Origin: an uncultured Collinsella sp.
GTDB taxonomy: Bacteria > Actinomycetota > Coriobacteriia > Coriobacteriales > Coriobacteriaceae
DNA length: 28,912 bases
Reading direction: 5' to 3'
NCBI GenBank assembly: GCA_900550835.1
Contig: URTP01000006.1
Span: 1-28,912, forward strand
Below, one piece after another: positions 16,148-25,300 of this stretch. Under the pieces are notes generated by a model. The model made no database searches. It had not been told where the DNA came from and was given only the letters and a program-made list of their open reading frames with translations. Every line of letters starts with the position of its first letter. Positions within the stretch are counted from its first letter, which is position 1. A program made the position numbers and the translations under genes.

Positions 16148-16489
16148 ATGTTCGACGGCACCCTGTTTGAACTGGTTAATTCCACCAAGCGCGATGAGCT
16201 TGAAGATATCGTTTGCGAAGCTATGACCATCTGTGATGAGCTGAAGGTGGGCCTTTCTGAGGAGCGCGGGCTCGGCTTCTTTGAAGACTGTGCCCGTCAA
16301 AGCGCCTATGAGCTCATGCTCGACAATTGTCGTGACGAGCTTGCTCGTCTGGGCTTTGAGCTCGAGTGGGGCGTTGAGGACTATCCGGTGGTCTCGCCGG
16401 TCCGTTCGGTTTCGCTTGCGCGGATCTCAGCGCATGACGCCGTTGGCGTCGAGTATTCGAGTCGTAATGACCTCGATATAGCTTGTTAG
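16148..16489 (+). CDS. Small DIAC-terminus protein, copy A
   Basis: 113 residues from the ATG at 16148, chosen because GGGAGG precedes it. Acidic and helical (RDELEDIVCEAMTICDELKV), with the conserved element DELARLGFELEW and the C-terminus NDLDIAC. The paralog at 19746 has VDELDQLGFEFRW and ends RGFDIAC, and the remnant at 21106 also ends GFDIAC, so a terminal Cys after Asp-Ile-Ala is the family's most conserved feature. Its size, acidity and position divergent from the zinc-ribbon gene suggest a regulator or antidote for it; this is inference. No known family recognised. Confidence 0.78.
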   Translation: MFDGTLFELVNSTKRDELEDIVCEAMTICDELKVGLSEERGLGFFEDCARQSAYELMLDNCRDELARLGFELEWGVEDYPVVSPVRSVSLARISAHDAVGVEYSSRNDLDIAC

Positions 16490-16532
16490 TCTTTCTTTCT
16501 TCGTAGGCGGTCAAGCCGACCTGCTGTTTTAT

Positions 16533-16560
16533 CGGGACTTCTAAGCAGTCCCGTTCTTTA
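16533..16560 (+). terminator. Hairpin between small and membrane genes, copy A
   Basis: A perfect 7-bp stem (CGGGACT / AGTCCCG) with a 7-nt loop is followed by TTCTTTA. It could lower expression of the membrane gene relative to the small gene. Module B has no equally clear hairpin at this place. Confidence 0.5.
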
Positions 16561-16617
16561 CGCCAATCACCCCAAAACTCAATCACCAACCAATCGGGTC
16601 TCTCTGAAAGGAAGATC

Positions 16618-17430
16618 ATGAATACTTCTATTCAAAATGTGTCCGTCTCTCACAAGCCGAGCATCACCAAGATTGCCGAAGGCGCGTTGCTAATCGCTGT
16701 CGCGGCGTTAGCTGTGAACGGCATCATTTCCTTTACTGCACCGTCGTACATCTGGAAAGGTGAGATTCCTATGTTCACGCCTGACCTGTTCGATCATCCC
16801 TACGAGGCTCCAACGGTGGAGGATATTGTGTCGGGAATGGAGACGCTTGACCGGGTGTCGATGACCGCGGCCGTGCTCGTTGCTCTGTATCCTGTATACC
16901 ATGCCATTTGGTGCCTCTGCGCAGGTGTTGGGTGCAATTGCAAGGCACCTGTGTTTTGCGGACGGATGTCGCGCCGCTTTGGCTCGTTGAGCGCCTGTTC
17001 GCTTTTGGCCGTGCTTGCCGTATGTCGTGGGTTTGAGTGCTATATCGACGGCGGGGCCACGGGGGACAAACTCCTCATGATCGTGGGCCTTTTCCTCATG
17101 GTGACATCGATTGCGCTTGTTTCCGGATGCGTCCTGGCATGCATTGTCAAATGGTATGAGCTCAAAGGTCCTGGGCGCTATCGTGGCGACGAGGCTCTTG
17201 TCGCATGGTTCGGCCGTGCAGATGTCTTACTGAATCGCGCGAGCTCGAACATGGTGCCGCTGTATGGTGCCGAAATGCTTGCCTGCGCGGCATCGTTGAT
17301 TTTTGGATATGGCATCGCTAGCGCTATTGCATCCATCATTACGATTGTATTAACCGCCTGGGGCATTGTGCTCGCCATCATCTTTATCCCTCTTTGTATC
17401 GGCTGCGTTTCGGCTAGCTCGAAAGACTAG
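16618..17430 (+). CDS. Polytopic membrane protein of the duplicated module, copy A
   Basis: 270 residues with about six hydrophobic segments (near 20-40, 82-98, 122-137, 150-175, 210-232 and 236-262). The first extracytoplasmic loop is long and acidic (about 45-80). A central positive loop has KAPVFCGRMSRRFGSL, and a second cytoplasmic loop has KGPGRYRGDEALVAWFGRADVLLNRASSNMV. Both loops are conserved in copy B (EAPVFSKRVSRLL; KGPGRNFG, VRLADVLLKRASSNLV). The ribosome site and first codons (CTGAAAGGAAGATC, then MNTSIQ) are also shared with copy B. Overall these could be membrane effectors or sensors tied to the zinc-ribbon protein. No known family recognised. Confidence 0.85.
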   Translation: MNTSIQNVSVSHKPSITKIAEGALLIAVAALAVNGIISFTAPSYIWKGEIPMFTPDLFDHPYEAPTVEDIVSGMETLDRVSMTAAVLVALYPVYHAIWCLCAGVGCNCKAPVFCGRMSRRFGSLSACSLLAVLAVCRGFECYIDGGATGDKLLMIVGLFLMVTSIALVSGCVLACIVKWYELKGPGRYRGDEALVAWFGRADVLLNRASSNMVPLYGAEMLACAASLIFGYGIASAIASIITIVLTAWGIVLAIIFIPLCIGCVSASSKD

Positions 17431-17476
17431 AAGGGTGAATCTGTTCGCGGACACGTAGAAAGCCGCGGCATCAAGC

Positions 17477-19636
17477 TCAGTCTTGCTTTTCCGGGTCATA
17501 TCCCTTTGTATACACGGTAAAGCTGAGGTCATCGATCATGCCGGTACTGCAGACACATGCGTCGGGCGTGTTCCAAGTGTCCTGAACCGTCAGGTCGGTT
17601 GAGACGCGCTCGGGCTCATCAATTCCAAGCAATGGAATGGGTTTTGTCATCTGATCGGCGTTATTTATCTGCGCAATGATCTCCAGCAACTTGTACAACT
17701 TGATATGCCAGGAGCTGTATGGGTGCTCGCCGGGCCCCTTGAAATCCAACGTGCATTTTGATTGTGGGCTTTCGGCAAGTTGGCCCAAACGTTCAAAAAG
17801 CGCTGGGTACTCGGCTCCGGAAAACTCGACTCGAACATAACGATTGCCATCGCGGACGACTCCGTACCACATTACAGAGTATGGAAAGCCGATTCTATCC
17901 GGTCGTTTGATTTCCGTCCTGCAATTGGGCTGGTTGACGATAGACAGCCATGTCGAATAGAGCTCGTCGGAAATAAGGTCACTCGCTTGGTATGTTGGAC
18001 CAATGCCATCGAGGACAAAGTTGCCAAGACGCTCAAAATAGTGGGCACAATCCGCTAGGCCATTTTTATACGCCGTATCGGCTTTTCTCTGCATATTGAG
18101 CGCGACATCGCGGGGCGATTTGCGACCAAGATGTTTTTTGGCGTTATATCGCGGGTTGCAGTAGAGCTTGGTCTCCTCGCTATATCGGTCGCAGTACTTG
18201 CTGTTGGGACCAGTTGGAAAAAAGAGCGAACCGCAGGTTTGGCATGCTATCGGCATAATGCCGCACAGCAGCAGCTCGTGAAGGATGCGGGCATAAAGGC
18301 TTGCAAAGGACCATTCCTCTTCGGTGAAGTAGAGCTCTCCTGCCTTTGAAATAACGGCTTGAAGCCCAACGAGCCTATTGAGGTTTTCCTGGTCGTTAAG
18401 CTCTGCATGCGTATGGAAGTCTCCATTTGCGAAGATCTGGTTCTCGCGCATAGCTTCGAGATAGTTTTTACGAAACGCCTGCATAAAGGGGGCGCTATTC
18501 ATGCGCTTTATTCCATTCAAATGCTCTTCGAGCTTTTGAGCCGTTTCGTTTCCGGGCAAGTGTTTTTTGGCTGCGTATACAAAAGCTTCGCCAAAGCGGA
18601 TGATTGCTGGCAGCTGCTCATCGAATAATCGGAATTGTCGCGGGTCGCTTGTTTTGATGGCGGCTGGGAAAAACTCTTCGTTTTGCGCGAGCAGGCTAGG
18701 TGCCTCGGTGTTTTTAAGCAGCGGGGTAAGCTCCAGACATTCCTGATAAAAAACAATGAGAAGCGCTCGAAAGAGATCGATATTGGTGCAGACGCAAGCT
18801 GTTTCTATCTGAGATTTCGCCTTGGGAAAGTTGCGTATAGGATTGTCGCGGTCATACGGCACTGGTGCTGTTAGATCAGTCTCGCCGTTGGTAGCGTTAA
18901 TGCTCATGTCGTTCGACTCGAGCTGGAGATAGGAGCTGAAGAGGGACGCCATTTCTTGCTTGTTGAGTTGGTCCGATGTTGTAATCACCGCGCGGTACAG
19001 GCGGTTGATCTCGTCGCACTCAATAGCGTTGTTGTACATCCAGCAGCTGTAATAGCGATAGTCGGGAATCGCCGTGATGTTCATGACACACTGTCTACAG
19101 ACATTTTCAAGGAGATATCTGGCCATGCCGGAAATCTCTCCGTGTGCATGGCTTGTAATGGCTTCGTCGAATATCGGAGCAAAGAAATCGAGGTCGCGTT
19201 CCTTTTGTTTTTGAAGGTTGATAGCGATTTCAGCTTCGTTCAATTCTGCTTGGGTGGGCTCTTGGTCGGGATCGTCTGGATCGAGCCAGTCGTCATGGTC
19301 TGGCTCGGATGCGGAGTCTATCGAGGTGTGTTGCACATGGTGAGGAGCGGCAGGGGGCTGTCGAATGGCGTTCTGCAAATCGATATAAAAGCGAAGTTCT
19401 GCTCGCTCACGAAAGTGGTTCCCAATCTCGTTGAAAAGCGAGCTTAAGTCGACGCGTAATAGATCGTTGGCTATGGAGACGAGACTCCATGCGCTTGCAT
19501 TGCCGGATGTGCTTCCGTCACCGGCGCAATCAATCTCTGGCGTCCTGTTAAGAAGAAGCATACGGGGATTGACGGGGGAGCGAAGAAAGCCAGCCTCAAA
19601 ACCCCAGCTAAATGGTTCTTTTTCGGACTCAAGCAT
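17477..19636 (-). CDS. Large DUF6076-like zinc-ribbon protein, copy B
   Basis: 719 residues, paralogous to 13851-16085. Helical N-terminal two thirds include an acidic low-complexity patch (DHDDWLDPDDPDQEPTQAEL, about 114-133). The Cys cluster at about 464-495 reads CQTCGSLFFPTGPNSKYC, then YSEETKLYCNP, RYNAKKHLGRK and MQRKADTAY. A second Cys region (NVCRQCVMNI) occurs near 187. The start follows TTTGGAG with good spacing. The 3' end (LTVQDTWNTPDACVCSTGM) matches the frameshifted remnant at 13541 better than it matches copy A, so the remnant and copy B share a closer origin. It is convergent with the copy A membrane gene, 46 nt away. Function unknown. Confidence 0.85.
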   Translation of the reverse strand: MLESEKEPFSWGFEAGFLRSPVNPRMLLLNRTPEIDCAGDGSTSGNASAWSLVSIANDLLRVDLSSLFNEIGNHFRERAELRFYIDLQNAIRQPPAAPHHVQHTSIDSASEPDHDDWLDPDDPDQEPTQAELNEAEIAINLQKQKERDLDFFAPIFDEAITSHAHGEISGMARYLLENVCRQCVMNITAIPDYRYYSCWMYNNAIECDEINRLYRAVITTSDQLNKQEMASLFSSYLQLESNDMSINATNGETDLTAPVPYDRDNPIRNFPKAKSQIETACVCTNIDLFRALLIVFYQECLELTPLLKNTEAPSLLAQNEEFFPAAIKTSDPRQFRLFDEQLPAIIRFGEAFVYAAKKHLPGNETAQKLEEHLNGIKRMNSAPFMQAFRKNYLEAMRENQIFANGDFHTHAELNDQENLNRLVGLQAVISKAGELYFTEEEWSFASLYARILHELLLCGIMPIACQTCGSLFFPTGPNSKYCDRYSEETKLYCNPRYNAKKHLGRKSPRDVALNMQRKADTAYKNGLADCAHYFERLGNFVLDGIGPTYQASDLISDELYSTWLSIVNQPNCRTEIKRPDRIGFPYSVMWYGVVRDGNRYVRVEFSGAEYPALFERLGQLAESPQSKCTLDFKGPGEHPYSSWHIKLYKLLEIIAQINNADQMTKPIPLLGIDEPERVSTDLTVQDTWNTPDACVCSTGMIDDLSFTVYTKGYDPEKQD

Positions 19637-19683
19637 CGATGCTCCAAACAGCCAAAATTTAAAACGCGATAAAAGTCATATTA

Positions 19684-19703
19684 CGCGGCTGTTCGCGGCT
19701 GTT
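19684..19703. promoter_or_regulatory. Tandem 10-bp repeat in divergent promoter region B
   Basis: CGCGGCTGTT occurs twice head to tail (19684-19693 and 19694-19703), followed by CAATGGAGTC. It lies between the divergent copy B zinc-ribbon and small genes, in the same place as the unrelated 8-bp repeat of copy A. Likely operator; the different repeat sequence may keep the two modules' regulation separate. Confidence 0.45.
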
Positions 19704-19745
19704 CAATGGAGTCAAGCGAAAAGGCTTAAAACCAGGGAGGCCGTT

Positions 19746-20072
19746 ATGCCCGATTGCATCAAGCTCAACGAAGGAAACATCGATGTGTGCGAGCGCGAGG
19801 TTATCGCTCTTCGCGAGATTATCGCCGCCGCCATGGGTCGCTTGCATCAGATGCGCAAGCAGTGCGAGCGAGGCTACGCGTCTTCGGAGGATTTCGAGAA
19901 TGCGTTGGATGTTTACGGAGTGATCCGTGGGCGAGTCGATGAGCTTGACCAGCTTGGTTTCGAGTTTAGATGGTCGTCAGTCCCCGATGCAGGGATCGAT
20001 GAGTGCGTCGGGCTCGAATGGATTGAGGACGACAACTCTCCACGTGGACGCGGTTTCGATATCGCTTGTTAA
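19746..20072 (+). CDS. Small DIAC-terminus protein, copy B
   Basis: 108 residues from the ATG at 19746, which follows AGGGAGG; the open frame upstream runs back across the operator and into the zinc-ribbon gene and is not used. A long helix (REVIALREIIAAAMGRLHQM) leads to RVDELDQLGFEFRW and the C-terminal WIEDDNSPRGRGFDIAC. The N-terminal half shares little with copy A, whereas the LGFExxW element and the DIAC end are kept. This split conservation suggests that the C-terminal half has the common function and the N-terminal half the partner specificity. That is a hypothesis. Confidence 0.78.
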   Translation: MPDCIKLNEGNIDVCEREVIALREIIAAAMGRLHQMRKQCERGYASSEDFENALDVYGVIRGRVDELDQLGFEFRWSSVPDAGIDECVGLEWIEDDNSPRGRGFDIAC

Positions 20073-20185
20073 TGTGTCCGCACGACTTGGTATCAATGTG
20101 GGCGAACAATCTCTAATCGGAGCCGACTAGAGGCTGCATCCTAGTTGCCGGCGTTTCCGGTTTGATCTCTGTTGAAAGGAAAATC

Positions 20186-21010
20186 GTGAACACTTCTATC
20201 CAAATTCCATCCAGCGCCGTTGAGACCGCGCCCCGCACCGCCAAGGGCGAGGTCGTCAAGCTCGTGCAGGGCGCGCCGCTTATTGTCGCCGCCGCGATTG
20301 CCGTTGTCGGCATCGCCTCCGTCGCCGCCCCGTTTTGCGTTTGGAAGGGCGAGGTCGCGCTGTTCCTGAACGAGTCGTTCCACACCAACTGCTCAGTTTC
20401 TGCGATCGCGGAGTACGCGTCGGCGGCGCCCGGGTCCGATTGGGCGTCGCTGCTCGTGGCTGCGCTCATCGCGGCGTACCCCGCCTACCATGCCGCCTGG
20501 CGCGTTCGCGAGGGACTTGGACTCATCTGCGAGGCTCCGGTTTTCAGCAAGCGCGTGTCGCGCCTTCTCGCCGCGGTGAGCGCCTGCCTGCTGCTGGCGA
20601 TGCCGTTCATGGGCTATGGGACGAGTTGGCTCATCAACGGCAGCGCGATGGGTGACCAGGGCCTTGTTGAGTCGGGGCACAATGCATGGGCCGTTTCCAT
20701 CATGATCATGCTGGGCTGCGCCCTGATGTGCCTGTTCAAGTGGTTCCTTGCCAAGGGCCCTGGCCGTAATTTCGGCAGCGGCTTTGCCGTCGAGCTTGTC
20801 CGCCTCGCCGACGTCCTGCTGAAGCGCGCGAGCTCGAACCTGGTGTTGTGCTACGTGGCCGAGCTGCTTGCCTGCCTGCTGGCGCTGGCCTTCATTGCCG
20901 TGGCCTATGTCGTCGTGAGCGTGGCCATCGCGCTTGCGTTCGCAGCCGTAGCCTTGGTGGTGTGCCTTGCCGGGATTCCCATTATCCTTGCTGCCTCGTG
21001 GCGTAGGTAG
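20186..21010 (+). CDS. Polytopic membrane protein of the duplicated module, copy B
   Basis: 275 residues from the GTG at 20186, chosen because GAAAGGA precedes it and because the first residues (MNTSIQ) then align with copy A. About six transmembrane segments lie in the same places as in copy A, with the conserved cytoplasmic loops EAPVFSKRVSRLL and KGPGRNFG...LADVLLKRASSNLV. The first outer loop (ESFHTNCSVSAIAEYASAAP) has no similarity to copy A. Copy B is more G+C-rich than copy A, so the duplication is old or the copies came from different donors. Function unknown. Confidence 0.85.
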   Translation: MNTSIQIPSSAVETAPRTAKGEVVKLVQGAPLIVAAAIAVVGIASVAAPFCVWKGEVALFLNESFHTNCSVSAIAEYASAAPGSDWASLLVAALIAAYPAYHAAWRVREGLGLICEAPVFSKRVSRLLAAVSACLLLAMPFMGYGTSWLINGSAMGDQGLVESGHNAWAVSIMIMLGCALMCLFKWFLAKGPGRNFGSGFAVELVRLADVLLKRASSNLVLCYVAELLACLLALAFIAVAYVVVSVAIALAFAAVALVVCLAGIPIILAASWRR

Positions 21011-21041
21011 CGGGGCGACCATGCGAGTTCTTATCGCGGCG

Positions 21042-21098
21042 TGAGAAAAACTTGCAGAAATCGCAAGCTCTTGTCACGCGATGAGAAAAACTTGCAGA
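21042..21098. repeat. Two-copy 17-bp direct repeat, 40-bp period
   Basis: TGAGAAAAACTTGCAGA occurs at 21042-21058 and 21082-21098, and the bases around it also match partly, giving a 40-nt repeat unit. It sits right after the copy B membrane gene and before the small-gene remnant. It could be a recombination scar from loss of a module copy. Confidence 0.7.
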
Positions 21099-21105
21099 TT
21101 GGCGC

Positions 21106-21165
21106 GAGGGCGACAACTTTCCGCGCGAGCGCGGTTTCGATATCGCTTGTTAATGTGTCCGTACG
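21106..21165 (+). pseudogene. Remnant of a third small DIAC gene, 3' end only
   Basis: The frame EGDNFPRERGFDIAC-stop (21106-21153) and the following TGTGTCCGTACG match the end of the copy B small gene (EDDNSPRGRGFDIAC-stop, TGTGTCCGCACG at 20073). The upstream part of the gene is missing and no start is present. It mirrors the zinc-ribbon remnant at the other end of the locus. Confidence 0.8.
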
Positions 21166-21207
21166 GCAGCATAAGCTAACAAACCAATATGAGTGATTGG
21201 AGACAAA

Positions 21208-21828
21208 ATGTATCCGGACTATGAGTGCAACAACAATCCCATGAGCATTACGGATGAGGACGGTCCGTTCCTGGTCATGGAGGCGGAGCTGTTTTACAAC
21301 GATGAGCTGAACGATGAGTTCAAGAAGAGCAGGGCGCGCCATTACTATTCTTGCGCAAGTGCTGCTACGGCACTTTTTTACTGCAAATCGCTTGCAGACA
21401 AGGACGACAATCCCTGGTATGTAAGCTGGGAAAAGGCGGTCGAGCAGTATCCGCTGGAGAAGTGCGAGAGCGCAACGATGCTCTATTGGGTTGAGCCGAC
21501 CGATCCTTTAACGGCCCTCGATGCCCGCTACCCCCAATACGACCTTGAGCCATATGTAAGTAAGGCCATCCGCGTCGCCAGCTCATATTTGCTGGAGCTC
21601 CACGATAGTGCGTATTCGATTGATCAGTTGGATGTTGAGGATGTTGACAACCTGCTCACTGCTGCCTGGTTTTTGATCCAGAAACTCCAGGAGGGCGGGT
21701 GCATGCATGATCCAGAAGCCCTGGATAAGATTGAAGACGCTACGTATGACGCCTATTCAGCGGTCAGGAAATTGATTGAGGACGAAGAAGCGGCCAGGGC
21801 CAGTTCGAAGTCTGATGAGAATCTCTAG
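21208..21828 (+). CDS. Acidic unknown protein
   Basis: 206 residues from the ATG at 21208, which follows TTGGAGA. Strongly acidic, soluble and mostly helical (DALDARYPQYDLEPYVSK-like middle, then LLTAAWFLIQKLQEGG and a charged tail). The N-terminus carries MYPDYECNNNPMSITDEDGP. It directly follows the small-gene remnant, in the place where a membrane gene would be expected, so it may have been part of a further module or have replaced one. No family recognised. Confidence 0.7.
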   Translation: MYPDYECNNNPMSITDEDGPFLVMEAELFYNDELNDEFKKSRARHYYSCASAATALFYCKSLADKDDNPWYVSWEKAVEQYPLEKCESATMLYWVEPTDPLTALDARYPQYDLEPYVSKAIRVASSYLLELHDSAYSIDQLDVEDVDNLLTAAWFLIQKLQEGGCMHDPEALDKIEDATYDAYSAVRKLIEDEEAARASSKSDENL

Positions 21829-21854
21829 CCGCTGCATTGAACGGCGCGCCTGAT

Positions 21855-21889
21855 CGGTAGGCTGTCGGAAAAGACCGGACAGCCCACCG
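21855..21889 (+). terminator. Hairpin after the acidic gene
   Basis: A 12-bp stem with one mismatch (CGGTAGGCTGTC and GACAGCCCACCG) encloses an 11-nt loop. No T-run follows, so this is only a probable terminator. Confidence 0.5.
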
Positions 21890-21899
21890 ACCCTAGTTG

Positions 21900-22028
21900 C
21901 TACATTGTTTCCTTACTCGCGGCGTAATGTTCCGCCTGCTTAAGGGCGTCCTCGTAGGCGCGCTGTTTTGCTTCGTACTCTTGGGCATAGCGCTCCTGTT
22001 CCGCTTGCCCGGGAACAGGCACGGTCAT
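21900..22028 (-). CDS. Possible small protein or gene remnant
   Basis: A 42-residue charged helical sequence (MTVPVPGQAEQERYAQEYEA, ending SKETM) reads like real protein, but there is no clear ribosome site. The frame stays open well upstream as unconvincing Arg/Ser-rich sequence. It may be the 3' end of a gene whose 5' part was lost. Confidence 0.3.
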   Translation of the reverse strand: MTVPVPGQAEQERYAQEYEAKQRAYEDALKQAEHYAASKETM

Positions 22029-22087
22029 GCTTCGGGGGTCTTTGGGAGATAACTGTGCAAGCGAGTCTCCGTGCGAGGTGTCCCTGA

Positions 22088-22174
22088 TGCGTGTCGCCCT
22101 TGTAGTGATTGACGCTGAAGAACGCGAGGTATTGGAGTGCGATCTTAAGAAGTTGCTCGCTTCGTGCGAGTAAT
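22088..22174 (+). CDS. Possible 28-residue ORF or remnant
   Basis: MRVALVVIDAEEREVLECDL, then KKLLASCE and a stop. The start looks like a beta-strand plus helix N-terminus of a larger protein. No strong ribosome site. Followed by a pyrimidine-rich stretch (22187-22208) and the leader of the helicase operon, in which I see no clear promoter. Confidence 0.2.
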
Positions 22175-22307
22175 CGCCGACTGTCTCTCTTTCCTTTCTT
22201 TCTTTTTTCAGGCGGCATGGACGCCGCCACCTCAACCGCCCTGCGTGAGTTTTTGTCCGCACGGGATGGTATTCAACACATGCAACAACTAAATCGGAGG
22301 TTTGACC

Positions 22308-25300
22308 ATGGCTACGTGGGAGCTGAACTGCCAATCGAATCCGTCGTCTGCGGGCGACAAGGAGCTTGCTCCCTATCTTGCGCGCCAAAAGGCGATGCGC
22401 GAGTTTTTTGAGCGTGCGCTGTTTGCCCCCAAGGACCAGGACAACAACGGCCTGTACTTTTTGGGCGCCACGACGGGCTCGGGTAAAAACTACACGGCCG
22501 AGCAGGTCACGGCCGATCTAATTGCCGGCGGCTGGGATGAGTCGGGGTGTTTTAACAAATGCCCCAGCCGCCGTACCTTGGTGTTTGTGGTGCCGGGCAA
22601 GGACAACCGCGACAACTATGTTGCAAACGTGCGCCAACTGCTGGTTGATCAGGGTATGGATTCCAAAGATGCGGCGCGCATGGTGTTCGATCTTCCGCGC
22701 GCGGGCGAGAACATCCTGCATTGGATCGAGGCCACCCGCGGCAAGGGTGCCGTGGGTGTGCGCAAAATTCCGTGTCCCATCGAAGCAGATGACGAGCACT
22801 CTTATCGCGTCATTAAGCGGGCATGGCGTAACGCTATGGAGGTCGCCGATGACCTTTTGGGCATCCTTGACACAAGGAGACGCCTGGGAAGTGTTGTCGA
22901 TCGTCTGACCCCCAGCCTGCGGGACAAGCTGTCGTTAGCTGATGCGAGCCTGCGTTGGGCAGTGAGTTGCGAGCTTAAAAACATCACGCGTGGCATGGAG
23001 ATAATCCCTCAGATTTGGCCATCTGCGCTACTCAACGACGAGAGCATGCCGCATGTGATTGCGTGCACGCCTCAAAAGCTCGTCAACACAATTGATACGG
23101 TGACCGGTGCGAGAGTTGTGCTTTTTAATGCGTCAGCCGCCGAGAAGAGCATGTTTATCTTTGACGAAATCGATCATATGAAGTCCGATATGCTGTCGAC
23201 GCTGACGGACGACCCCGTGACGTTTCAGCCGGATGAGGTGCTGCGCATCCTTGATCGTCATTTTAACGGCGGCGTGGTGGACCCCTTGCTGCTAGGAAAT
23301 CGAGACCAATGGATGGCGGTCTACACGCACGCTTCCACGTCGGGTGATCACAAGGGGTCGAATGCCGAGAGGAACAGGGTTTCGCGAGCGAGCGTAAAGG
23401 GAGCTGCCGAAGAAATCGCAAAGGATGCCGAGAATATTCAAAAGGCGCTTGCCTCTTGCATTAAGGAGATGAAGCTACGTCTGCCTTTTGCGCTGTCTGA
23501 TGAGGCGAAAGAAGGGCAACTCTTCGGTCGACATCTGTTTGGCAGTGACGATATCTCGGTGGACGACAACTCGATAAACCCGTTGCGTTACAAGCTCAAT
23601 AAGAACGGTACCCACAATATGATTACGGCTCATGGGGCGAATGGACAGCCAACAGTCAACAAGGCGGTGCGCCGAGCTCGCGGTATCGTCAGGATGGTGG
23701 TGGGTCATCTCGGCCGCTGCGCTGCGCTTATGGACAGCCTGTATTACGGCAGCATTTCGTACAAAGACGATCTTTCGCGCAAGAACATCATCGATGCGCT
23801 GGGCATTAGGAACGATCAGACCAACGAGAAGTATTTTTGGGATTCGTTGATGATGGCGCTGTTCTTTAAGAACCGTAAGAACGACGATATTGATGCAGCC
23901 GATGACTCGATGTATGCGCGCGGCGTCGGCTACCTGGTGATGGAAACCACGCTCGACCACATGTTTACCACGCACCTAACCAGCCATGGCATTGAGCGCA
24001 TGCCCGAGGCGTACTTGGCCTCCATTGCTGCCAATGCACCCTGCGTGTGCATGAGCGCAACTTGGAGCGCATCGACCGTAAAGAACTTTAACCTGGATTA
24101 CCTCGATGAGGTTCACGGCGTGGTCCGCAAGGATACGTGGATTGGCGAGCTCAACCAAGAGATCGTGCGACAGACCAAGCTGTTTAACAAGCAGGCGGCA
24201 AAGACGTACGACGTTGACGTTGCTTGGGTTGACGAAGACAAGAATCTTGCCGGTATGGCTGCGTTGGCCGGCGGCGCCTTTGGTGGGGCCATCGTATCGC
24301 CCGACGAGACGTACGAGCGCGTGATGGAGTTCTTTGACCAGGTCGGCGTAAGTGAAGGGCTTGCGGTGCGTCTGCGTTTAAAGATCGCCGACAGGGTGGG
24401 CACAAGCGACGTCAAGAGCATCGAGTTTGAATTGAAGCGTCTAAGCAAGACACTCGTTGCCGTGAGCACCTGGGCACGTGGCGTTGCACGCAACGAGCAT
24501 CAGGCAGGAGCCATCTTTACGACGCGCCACATGGGAAACCATGGCGACTTTAATAGCTTGGCGCTGGACCTTGCCCGAGAAATCGTTGCCGAGCTGGTGA
24601 TTCGGAACGTTAAGTGCCCCGAGGCGTCGTACGAGGAGTCGCTCAAGGAGGCCAAGGGTATGGTGCCGTGCTTTAACGCTGCAGAATGGGATATCGGTTG
24701 GGGTGACGCTCAAAACCGTCTCGAGATGGGCCGGCCAACCCTTATGCTCATCAATTTGTCGGCCGGTGGCTTTTCCAAGAATCTTAAATACAAGGTACCG
24801 GAAAGTTTGTGTCGCACGGTACGACAGGTTGATTGCGGCTTCGAGGATGCCGACCGCCGTCCCAAGATGGACCTGGACTTTCTGTACATTGAGTCGCCTA
24901 CGAGCCGTCTGACGTCGGAAGTCGAGATTAGCTCGGCGACGTTTGTTCAGCAGGCGTTGACAGGTGTGGTTGAACAGGAAGAGCTGGTGGCGCGCGGAGA
25001 GGTCCCGTTTACCGAAAAGCGTCATAACGTACGGCTGCTGCTGTCTGGCACCAAACGGAATCTGCCGGTTCGCAATACCCTCTCTTATCAGGTCGAAGGT
25101 GCTCGCATTGTGGCGCAGGCCGTGGGCCGCCTGATGCGCACGAGCGTAAAGATGCCGCACGTGCAGGTAATGCTCGACCGCAAAATCGCCGGCGATTGCG
25201 ACTTTTCGTTCCTGCACGATTTGCCGATGGGCTACGAGCTGGAGCAGGTTGTTGGCGCCTGTGCGGCTGTCAACAACCACATGGCAGACAAGAAGCAGCA

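Noticed and set aside
17446..17467. CGCGG/CCGCG hairpin between convergent genes
   Set aside because: Stem of only five pairs with a long loop and no T-run; too weak to call.
22211..22228. GGCGGC/GCCGCC hairpin as a terminator
   Set aside because: The T-rich stretch precedes it rather than follows it on the plus strand, and on the minus strand the stem is followed by A's.
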